Below, piece after piece: positions 6,856 through 13,316 of a stretch of 14,723 nucleotides of DNA (within the stretch, counting starts at the first letter, position 1; each line of letters begins with the position of its first letter). Where the stretch lies: contig JAZQNE010000080.1 of the NCBI GenBank assembly GCA_045627185.1, positions 1 through 14,723 on the forward strand. Reading direction: 5' to 3'. The translations under genes were made by a program, and so were the position numbers. Under the pieces are notes generated by a model, which searched no databases, had not been told where the DNA came from, and saw only the letters and a program-made list of their open reading frames with translations. The stretch is from SZUA-448 sp045627185. GTDB taxonomy: Bacteria > Bacillota > Clostridia > Lachnospirales > Lachnospiraceae.

Positions 6856-6888
6856 GTTTCAACAGGGAATTGGGGCCCTTGCTGAAAC
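6856..6888 (+). other. First stem-loop between fliE and fliF
   Basis: GTTTCA (6856-6861) pairs with TGAAAC (6883-6888). After one A-C mismatch the stem continues through 6863-6867 with 6877-6881 (one G-U pair). The loop is 6868-6876. No U-tract follows. Confidence 0.5.
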
Positions 6889-6890
6889 AG

Positions 6891-6906
6891 GCCGTAAACA
6901 TACGGC
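6891..6906 (+). other. Second stem-loop between fliE and fliF
   Basis: GCCGTA (6891-6896) and TACGGC (6901-6906) form a perfect six-base stem with a four-base loop, two bases after the first hairpin. GGCCGTAA at its start recurs at 6929-6936. No T-tract follows, so termination is unlikely; processing, stability or translation control of fliF is more plausible. Confidence 0.5.
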
Positions 6907-6963
6907 TACTTAAAGGGAAATAAAAAGGGGCCGTAATGGCTATATATTTCAAGGGGAACAAAT

Positions 6964-8577
6964 ATGAAGGAAAGATTTAAGAAAATCCAGGCAAAACTGC
7001 TTGAAATCTGGAACAAGTACACTAAGAAGCAACGTACGATATTCTTAAGTATCGTAGGTAGCGTTATTGTGTTACTTGTTATTTTAATACTCATTTTGAG
7101 CCGTACGGTTTATATGACCATAGGAACTTTCAGCAGTAATTATCTTGCTGCACAGGCTGTAAACACTCTTACCGAAAACGGTATTAAGGCAAAACTTGAT
7201 AAAGATAAAGTTACAGTCCTTGCAGATGAAAAAGCAGAAATTTCAGCAACAATTCTGCTTACGGGAACATATGGCGAAACAGAACTGTTCCCTATTTCAT
7301 CACTTCTTGAAAATTCCCTTTCTACCACCGATTCCGACAGAAGGTTGAAAAATGACCTTTATACCCGCTCGGAAATCGAATCCGGATTAAAGAAACTTGC
7401 AGGAATAAAAGATGCTTCCGTTATTTTTTATCCTACCGGTGAAAAAAGTTCGATTTACAGAAAAGAAAACAACAAAAATTGCAGTGTGATCCTTACAACT
7501 ACAGATAAAATCTCTTCCAAAACCGCAGAATCACTTGCTGAAATTATAGCTGCCGCTCTTGGGAACATAGACAAAGAAGGAAAAGTTACAACCGAAGGCA
7601 TTAAAATCATGGACCAGAACATGAACCTTCTTTTTGGCGGCACTGTTAATGAAGAAGAGGAAACAATGACCCTGCGTCAGACATGGATAACCTGGATGAC
7701 TCAGTTCTACCATGACAGAGCTGTTGAACTTGGTGAGAAGAACGGTTTTGATACAACAGCTATTCCCGGTCTTTCCTTTAATTTTGATGAACAGAGTGTT
7801 GCTTATAAAGAATATATTGCTGCGGAAGGCAGTGATCAGGGTCTTTACGGAATTTACAAGCATGTTTCATCTGAAAATACGGGTGTTCCCGGAGATGTTG
7901 CCGGTACTGATTCAAATGATGATACCGATTATTTCATTGTAAACAATCAGAGTGGAAACAGTTCATATGAATCCACTGAAATTCAATATTTACCAAATGA
8001 AAAGCTTACTAATTTCACAAAAGACAATTCACAGGTAATTCCTGAAAGTTCCTCACTTACCGTTACTCTGAACAAGGTTTCGAACGTATATGAAAGCGTA
8101 TTAAAGAGTGAAGGCACACTTGATGATATTTCTTTTGAAGAATATGTAAAGCAGCATGAAGAACCCCGTCTGATGGAAACAGATGAATACGAATATATGC
8201 GTGAAGCTTTTGCAATGGGTCTTAATATTCCCGCTGACAGAATCGCACTTACCGCATATGAGGTCTATAATTTCATCGGAGAAACACCTGCTGAATTTGA
8301 CTGGTCACTTGTATTTAAGATTGCACTTGCAGTTCTTATTATAGGCCTTCTGCTGTTTGTTCTTCTTCGCGGAATGCGACCTGAAACAGTTGTTGAGCAG
8401 GAGCCCGAGCTTTCAATTGAGCAGCTTCTTGCAACAACAAAAGAGAATCAGAGCCTTGAAGACATTGAACTTAGCGAAAAATCAGAAACACTCAGACTTA
8501 TCGAAAAACTTGTTGACGAAAATCCTCAGGCTGTTGCAAACCTTCTTCGCAACTGGCTTGAAGATGACTGGGGTTAA
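6964..8577 (+). CDS. fliF: Flagellar MS-ring protein FliF
   Basis: This 537-residue membrane protein forms the MS ring, the base on which the rod, switch and export gate are built. A first membrane helix lies at about 25-47 (IFLSIVGSVIVLLVILILIL) and a second at about 449-469 (LVFKIALAVLIIGLLLFVLL). Between them are the ring-building motifs, including the RSEIESGLKKLAGIKDASVI stretch at 135-154 and a GVPG...GTDSN linker (307-318). The C-terminal 25 residues (ENPQAVANLLRNWLEDDWG) are the FliG-binding tail. AAGGGG (6951-6956) is seven bases before the ATG. The middle region is divergent from enterobacterial FliF but fits Clostridia. fliG follows after 27 bases. Confidence 0.95.
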   Translation: MKERFKKIQAKLLEIWNKYTKKQRTIFLSIVGSVIVLLVILILILSRTVYMTIGTFSSNYLAAQAVNTLTENGIKAKLDKDKVTVLADEKAEISATILLTGTYGETELFPISSLLENSLSTTDSDRRLKNDLYTRSEIESGLKKLAGIKDASVIFYPTGEKSSIYRKENNKNCSVILTTTDKISSKTAESLAEIIAAALGNIDKEGKVTTEGIKIMDQNMNLLFGGTVNEEEETMTLRQTWITWMTQFYHDRAVELGEKNGFDTTAIPGLSFNFDEQSVAYKEYIAAEGSDQGLYGIYKHVSSENTGVPGDVAGTDSNDDTDYFIVNNQSGNSSYESTEIQYLPNEKLTNFTKDNSQVIPESSSLTVTLNKVSNVYESVLKSEGTLDDISFEEYVKQHEEPRLMETDEYEYMREAFAMGLNIPADRIALTAYEVYNFIGETPAEFDWSLVFKIALAVLIIGLLLFVLLRGMRPETVVEQEPELSIEQLLATTKENQSLEDIELSEKSETLRLIEKLVDENPQAVANLLRNWLEDDWG

Positions 8578-8604
8578 TCCTTTTGGGATTATTGGAGGAT
8601 AAAC

Positions 8605-9633
8605 ATGGCAAATAAACAGCAATCCGGCGGAATACCCGAATTATCGGGCCTTTCAAAATCTGCAATACTGATGATTACACTCGGACCTGAGAAATCATCT
8701 AAGATTTTCCGCCATCTAAAAGAAGAAGAAATCGAATCACTTACACTTGAGATTGCAAACACAAGAAATATTTCTCAGGCTGTAAAAGATCAGATTATTG
8801 ATGAATTTTATCAGGTTTGTCTTGCACAACAGTTCATTTCCGAAGGCGGCATAGGCTATGCCAAAGACCTTCTTGAAAAAGCTCTCGGTGAAGACAAAGC
8901 TGTTGATATTATCAGCAAACTTACAGCTTCACTTCAGGTTCGTCCTTTCGAATTTGTCAGAAAAACAGAGCCTTCACAGCTGCTTACATTCATTCAGGAC
9001 GAGCATCCTCAGACAATTGCCCTTATTCTGTCATATCTGTCTGCAGGCCAGGCCGCGGCCATCATTGGTGCATTGCCGGCTGACAAACAGGTTGATGTTG
9101 CAAAGCGTATAGCTTTGATGGACCGCACATCACCTGATGTAATTAAGGAGGTTGAACGAGTGCTCGAAAGAAAGCTTGCATCGCTTGTTAATCAGGATTA
9201 CACCATCGCAGGCGGTGTTGATGCGGTTGTTGAAATCCTCAACACGGTTGACCGCGGAACAGAGCGTCACATCCATGAAACTCACGAAACAGAGCAGCCC
9301 GAACTTGCTGATGAAATCCGTAAGAAAATGTTCGTATTCGAGGATATTCTTACTCTGGACGACAAGTCCATTCAGCGTGTACTGCGTGAAGTTGATAACA
9401 ATGAACTTGCTGTTGCACTTAAGAGCGCAGCAGAAGAGGTTCAGGAAGTTATCTTCAACAATATGTCCAAGCGTCTTGCTGTTATGATCCGCGAGGATAT
9501 GGAATTCATGGGACCTGTCCGTATGAAGGATGTTGAAGAAGCTCAGCAGAAGATTGTTAACATTATCAGAAAACTTGAGGATTCAGGTGAAATTATTATT
9601 TCACGTGGCGGAGGTGACGAAGTAGTTGTCTAA
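8605..9633 (+). CDS. fliG: Flagellar motor switch protein FliG
   Basis: This 342-residue rotor protein couples torque from the stator to the MS ring. The N-terminal FliF-binding domain is followed by the EHPQ motif (133-136, in DEHPQTIALILSYL), the IAGGVDAV gly-gly linker (201-208), the MFVFEDI hinge (242-248) and the C-terminal charged torque helix around KRLAVMIREDMEFMGPVR (289-306), with Arg290, Glu297/Asp298 and Arg306 in the usual places. The length is close to other FliG proteins (about 335). GGAGG (8594-8598) is six bases before the ATG. The linker at 222-232 has three histidines among acidic residues, a small oddity. The gene end overlaps fliH by eight bases. Confidence 0.97.
   Translation: MANKQQSGGIPELSGLSKSAILMITLGPEKSSKIFRHLKEEEIESLTLEIANTRNISQAVKDQIIDEFYQVCLAQQFISEGGIGYAKDLLEKALGEDKAVDIISKLTASLQVRPFEFVRKTEPSQLLTFIQDEHPQTIALILSYLSAGQAAAIIGALPADKQVDVAKRIALMDRTSPDVIKEVERVLERKLASLVNQDYTIAGGVDAVVEILNTVDRGTERHIHETHETEQPELADEIRKKMFVFEDILTLDDKSIQRVLREVDNNELAVALKSAAEEVQEVIFNNMSKRLAVMIREDMEFMGPVRMKDVEEAQQKIVNIIRKLEDSGEIIISRGGGDEVVV
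9610..9614 (+). promoter_or_regulatory. Ribosome binding site for fliH inside the end of fliG
   Basis: GGAGG at 9610-9614 is 11 bases before the TTG at 9626. It is the only strong site near the fliH start and lies within fliG, so initiation is probably coupled to ribosomes finishing fliG. Confidence 0.6.
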
Positions 9634-10579
9634 TGTTATTAAAGCTATGAACATCCGCTATACTCAGGAAAAAAAGCCTCTTGACATGAATGCCCAGGCA
9701 GAAGGTTTCAGACAGCTTTACTATGAAAATCTTGCCAAGGCCAGTGAAATGGAGCAAATGGCGGAAGAAGAAAATAATGAACCGGACTCGGAATCTGATT
9801 TTGGTGATGAATATACCGGAGAAGAAGGCGATTTTTCAGAAGACCTTGCGGAGGAAGATACAAAAACCGTTCAATCGTTTGAAAAACCTGCAAAGCAGCC
9901 TGCTTCTCATGATGTGTATGCTGATATAAATTCACTTACCGATGAACAGCTTAACGCAATTCTTTCCAGCAGACACATTGAGTCGGTATCGTCTTTTTCT
10001 ATTGAGGCCGAAAGAATGAAGGCTGAGGCACGTGAAGAATGTGACAGGATAATTGCTGAAGCGCGTGAAGACCTCGAAAAAGAAAAAGAAGCCATGTATT
10101 ATGAGGCAAAAGAGCAGGGCTATCAGGACGGCCTTGCCGCCGGACAAAACGAGTGCGAGGCCTTAAAGCAGGAGCTTACTGAGAAACTTTCTTCGATTGA
10201 TAAGGAATTTGAGAAGAAGGTTGATGAGCTTGAGCCTGCTTTTGTTGACCTTTTGATTAATCTTATACAGAAGATTACAGGTATACTTGTTGAAGACAGA
10301 AGGGACCTGATTCTTCACATTATCCGTCAGAGCATTCTTGATATGGAAAACAGTAATGACTATGTCATTCATGTTTCCAAGGATGATTTTGATTTCGTAA
10401 ATTCCAAGAAGCAGGAACTCCTGTTTGAATTAAAGGGAAATAACATCGAAGTAGTTGAAGATCCGGTACTTCAGCGTGCACAATGTACAATTGAAACCGA
10501 TACACGTATTTTTGACTGCAGCCTTGATGTTCAGCTTAAGAACCTTATAGCTGATATTCGCCTTCTTTCGGGTGAATAA
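9626..10579 (+). CDS. fliH: Flagellar export ATPase regulator FliH (TTG start)
   Basis: This 317-residue protein is the stator-like partner that holds and inhibits the export ATPase FliI. The start (L/M)SNVIKA matches the SNVIK start seen in other Firmicutes FliH, which supports TTG at 9626; the next in-frame ATG (9647) would lose it. Residues 42-79 are extremely acidic. A charged helix (about 125-165) leads into the Gly-spaced repeat AKEQGYQDGLAAG (Gly165, 169, 173), the GxxxG hallmark of FliH. The C-terminal domain (200-317) contains VIHVSKDDFDFV and TRIFDCSLDVQL, typical of the FliH/SctL fold. The gene overlaps fliG by eight bases, which implies coupling. Confidence 0.93.
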   Translation: MSNVIKAMNIRYTQEKKPLDMNAQAEGFRQLYYENLAKASEMEQMAEEENNEPDSESDFGDEYTGEEGDFSEDLAEEDTKTVQSFEKPAKQPASHDVYADINSLTDEQLNAILSSRHIESVSSFSIEAERMKAEAREECDRIIAEAREDLEKEKEAMYYEAKEQGYQDGLAAGQNECEALKQELTEKLSSIDKEFEKKVDELEPAFVDLLINLIQKITGILVEDRRDLILHIIRQSILDMENSNDYVIHVSKDDFDFVNSKKQELLFELKGNNIEVVEDPVLQRAQCTIETDTRIFDCSLDVQLKNLIADIRLLSGE

Positions 10580-10630
10580 AGGCTCAAAACATTCCATTAT
10601 GGTCTAAATTGTTTGGAGATTCAGTACAGC

Positions 10631-11938
10631 ATGATAGACATGTCAAAGTATGAAAACTTAATGGATAAAACCTACGTGAGCCGTCTTGGTAAGGTTAGCA
10701 AAGTTGTAGGTCTTACGGTTGAATCAATCGGACCCGACGCTAACACAAATGACCTCTGCAGGATAGTTTCCACGGATAAAACACAGTCTGTCATTGCTGA
10801 AGTTATTGGCTTCCGTGACGGACGTATTCTTCTTATGCCATTTGGCGAACTGAGCGGAATCGGCATCGGAAGCACTGTTGAAAACATGAAAACCGTCCAT
10901 TCCGTAAAGGTCGGTCCCGAACTACTTGGCAAAACGCTTGACGGCCTTGGAAATCCGCTTGACGGTTCCGAACTTTTCTGTGAAGAAAATTATTCGGTAG
11001 AGGCAACTCCGCCCGAACCCATGGAACGTGTAATCATTGATTCGGTTCTGCCGCTCGGAGTTCGCGCCATAGACGGCCTACTTACCATAGGCAAGGGCCA
11101 GCGTATCGGAATTTTTGCAGGTTCCGGTGTAGGTAAAAGTACATTGCTTGGTATGATTGCCCGTAATACAAAGGCCGATATCAACGTTATCGCCCTTGTA
11201 GGCGAGCGTGGCCGTGAAGTTAAGGAATTCATTGAACGCGACCTTGGAGAAGAAGGCTTAAAACGTTCCGTCCTTGTAATCGCAACATCCGACAAGCCGG
11301 CTATTATTCGTAAGAAAGCTGCAAAAACGGCAACCTCAATAGCTGAATATTTCAGAAATCAGGGCAAGGATGTTCTCCTTATGATGGACTCACTTACCCG
11401 TTTCTCAATGGCACAGCGTGAAATAGGTCTTGCGGCCGGTGAACCGCCTGTATCGCGTGGCTATCCGCCCAGTGTGTATTCCGAAATGCCCAAACTTCTT
11501 GAGCGTGCAGGAAATGATGACCGTGGTTCAATTACCGGTCTTTATACAGTCCTTGTTGACGGTGATGATTTTAATGAGCCTATTACCGATACTGCCCGTG
11601 GTATTCTTGACGGACATATCATTCTGACACGTAAGCTTGCCAATAAGAACCATTACCCTGCAATTGATGTCTTGCAGAGTATTTCCCGTGTTATGAGCAG
11701 TATTATCACAAAAGACCATAAAAAGCTGGCCGGAAAGTGCAAGATGCTGCTCGCAACTTATAATGAAGCCGAAGACCTGATTAATATCGGTGCTTACAAG
11801 GCAGGTTCAAATAAGGATATCGATCTTGCCATTTCCAAGATTGATTCGATTAACGATTTTCTTACTCAGGATGTCGATGAAAAAGTATCCTTTGACAAAA
11901 CCTTTGACAAACTTGAGGAAATCATGAAGGACGCATAA
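10631..11938 (+). CDS. fliI: Flagellum-specific export ATPase FliI
   Basis: This 435-residue F1-beta-like ATPase energises unfolding and entry of flagellar type III substrates. It shows Walker A GSGVGKST (164-171), ALVGERGREVKEF (188-200), Walker B VLLMMDSLTRF (248-258), and the family stretch GEPPVSRGYPPSVYSEMPKL (270-289). The length matches FliI (about 440). The start is not certain: ATG 10631 has GGAG (10615-10618) at 12 bases, ATG 10640 is also possible, and a TTG at 10613 would extend it by six residues. fliJ follows three bases after the stop. FliH upstream and FliJ downstream complete the export ATPase complex. Confidence 0.95.
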   Translation: MIDMSKYENLMDKTYVSRLGKVSKVVGLTVESIGPDANTNDLCRIVSTDKTQSVIAEVIGFRDGRILLMPFGELSGIGIGSTVENMKTVHSVKVGPELLGKTLDGLGNPLDGSELFCEENYSVEATPPEPMERVIIDSVLPLGVRAIDGLLTIGKGQRIGIFAGSGVGKSTLLGMIARNTKADINVIALVGERGREVKEFIERDLGEEGLKRSVLVIATSDKPAIIRKKAAKTATSIAEYFRNQGKDVLLMMDSLTRFSMAQREIGLAAGEPPVSRGYPPSVYSEMPKLLERAGNDDRGSITGLYTVLVDGDDFNEPITDTARGILDGHIILTRKLANKNHYPAIDVLQSISRVMSSIITKDHKKLAGKCKMLLATYNEAEDLINIGAYKAGSNKDIDLAISKIDSINDFLTQDVDEKVSFDKTFDKLEEIMKDA

Positions 11939-11941
11939 TTT

Positions 11942-12397
11942 ATGGAAAAATTCAAATATTCCATGCAAAATATTTTGAATGTTAAGGAAAAAATGGAGGC
12001 TCAGGAAAAGCTGATGTTTCAGATTGCTACTGAGGCTCTTCGTGAGGAAGAAAAAAAGCTTCAGGAAATTATCGACAGGAAACAGGCTTATGAAGATGAA
12101 CTTCGCGATTGTATGCGTTCCGCACTTGACATAAAAAAAATCAAATCCCTTAAAGACGGGATTGATGCTACAGAAGAAAAAATTAAAGTTCAGCGTGCTA
12201 ATGTTAGAAAAGCCGAACAAAAACTTGAAATTGCCCGTAAACGTCTTGAAGAAGCAATAAAGGAACGTAAGGTCCATGAAGTCCTTAAGGAAAACCAGTT
12301 TGAAGCTTACAAGCGTGAATATGAGCGTGAAGAACAAAAAATCGTAGATGAACTTATCAGCTTCCAGTATGCTGAAAAAGAGGGGAGGACCGGCTGA
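11942..12397 (+). CDS. fliJ: Flagellar export chaperone/stalk protein FliJ
   Basis: This 151-residue protein is almost entirely charged coiled coil (Glu, Lys, Arg, Gln). The N-terminal FKYSMQNILNVKEKMEAQEK is the typical FliJ opening. FliJ sits in the centre of the FliI ring, like the gamma subunit of F1, and connects it to the export gate FlhA. The position directly after fliI is the usual one. AAGGA (11927-11931) is ten bases before the ATG, inside the fliI end. The stop TGA shares its A with the next ATG. A long reading frame on the opposite strand is a by-product of the Lys/Glu-rich composition. Confidence 0.88.
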   Translation: MEKFKYSMQNILNVKEKMEAQEKLMFQIATEALREEEKKLQEIIDRKQAYEDELRDCMRSALDIKKIKSLKDGIDATEEKIKVQRANVRKAEQKLEIARKRLEEAIKERKVHEVLKENQFEAYKREYEREEQKIVDELISFQYAEKEGRTG

Positions 12398-13197
12398 TGG
12401 CAAAGAAGAAAAAAGAGAAAAAAGAAGGTGGCGGCGGATTCGTCACTTTTATAATTATATTTTTATTCGTTCTGATCTGGCTTTCGGTATTTGCCCTGCT
12501 TATCAGATTTGATGCCGGCAAGCTTGGTACGACCCTGCGTCCTTATCTGAAAGATGTTCCCGTACTTAAGCTGATTCTTCCGCCCGTATCGGATGAGCAG
12601 ATTCAGCGTGAAGAAAATTATCCTTTCAAGAATCTTGATGAAGCAATCAAGTATATTCAGGACCTTGAAAAGACAATTGCTGAAGATGAGACTAAAATTA
12701 AGGAACAGGATGATAAAATAGCCGAATTGACGGCAGAAGTTAACCGGCTTAAGGTTTATGAGGACAATGTTCTTGCATTTGAAGACCGTGTATCCAAGTT
12801 CGACACATATGTTGTATTTAACGATAAAGCACCGGAATATGAAAAATACAAAGAATTTTATGAAGGCCTTTATCCCGAAAATGCAGAAAGAATATATGAA
12901 AATGTTCTGAAGCTTCTTGCTTATGAAGATGGCATTCAGGAGCAGGCAAAACTTCTTTCAACCATGAAACCCGCTCAGGCAGCCGATTCTCTTGAAAATA
13001 TGACGGCTGATATTGAATGGATTACAAAAGTCATGCTCAGTATGAAGACTCAGCAGGCCGCAGATATCCTGAATAAAATGGATTCACTGTTTGTTGCGAA
13101 AATATTCCAGCGTATGTCTGACCTTAATGCTGAACATTATCAGGAACTTTATGAAGTACTAAATACGGAATATCCTGAAAATACTACCACAAAATAA
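12397..13197 (+). CDS. ylxF: YlxF/MotE-like membrane protein with MgtE-N-type repeats
   Basis: This 266-residue protein has a basic start (MAKKKKEKKE), one membrane helix (about 15-37), a coiled coil (about 78-130) and a helical C-terminal domain of three similar repeats: YPENAERIYENV (159-170), MKPAQAADSLENM (190-202) and MKTQQAADILNKM (216-228). That layout is the one of MotE/FlbB/YlxF proteins, whose end resembles the cytoplasmic N domain of MgtE Mg transporters. The position between fliJ and fliK equals that of ylxF in B. subtilis. In spirochetes and epsilonproteobacteria the relatives FlbB/MotE help stator assembly; the role in Firmicutes is not settled. GGGGAGG (12382-12388) is eight bases upstream, and the ATG overlaps the fliJ stop. 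It is not the transporter itself, which would need a multi-span membrane domain. Confidence 0.8.
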   Translation: MAKKKKEKKEGGGGFVTFIIIFLFVLIWLSVFALLIRFDAGKLGTTLRPYLKDVPVLKLILPPVSDEQIQREENYPFKNLDEAIKYIQDLEKTIAEDETKIKEQDDKIAELTAEVNRLKVYEDNVLAFEDRVSKFDTYVVFNDKAPEYEKYKEFYEGLYPENAERIYENVLKLLAYEDGIQEQAKLLSTMKPAQAADSLENMTADIEWITKVMLSMKTQQAADILNKMDSLFVAKIFQRMSDLNAEHYQELYEVLNTEYPENTTTK

Positions 13198-13229
13198 TGA
13201 TTTTTCTTAAAAAAAGCAAGTTTGAGCTA

Positions 13230-13257
13230 TAAGCATATTTATTGTTCCTGCCGATAT
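13230..13257 (+). promoter_or_regulatory. Sigma-D/FliA-type promoter before fliK
   Basis: TAAG (13230-13233) is 16 bases from GCCGATAT (13250-13257). The -10 equals the B. subtilis sigma-D consensus at all eight positions and the -35 differs at one (TAAA expected). Transcription would begin near 13264, about 53 bases before the fliK ATG. It would give fliK and following genes an extra late-class promoter inside the operon. Confidence 0.65.
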
Positions 13258-13264
13258 ATATGAT

Positions 13265-13292
13265 GAACTGTTATAGCCGATTATTTCAGTTC
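13265..13292. promoter_or_regulatory. 28-bp imperfect dyad just after the sigma-D promoter
   Basis: GAACTG (13265-13270) and CAGTTC (13287-13292) are exact inverted copies. ATA/TAT (13273-13275 with 13282-13284) continue the symmetry around a CG centre. It begins at about the predicted transcription start, as an operator or a 5' mRNA stem would. GCCGAT recurs within it (13276-13281). Confidence 0.4.
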
Positions 13293-13316
13293 GAAAATAT
13301 GAAAGGAGGACAATAA

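Noticed and set aside
6852..6923. 23-codon open frame between fliE and fliF
   Set aside because: It has no ribosome site and overlaps two hairpins; kept only as a note in a finding.
11172..11180. GCCGATAT-like -10 inside fliI
   Set aside because: It is an Ala-Asp-Ile codon run in a conserved coding region, with no TAAA at the right distance.
11807..12403. 198-residue reading frame on the minus strand across fliI/fliJ
   Set aside because: Its Phe/Leu-rich protein is what the reverse of Lys/Glu-rich coiled-coil codons gives. There is no ribosome site or family similarity, and fliJ on the plus strand is well supported.
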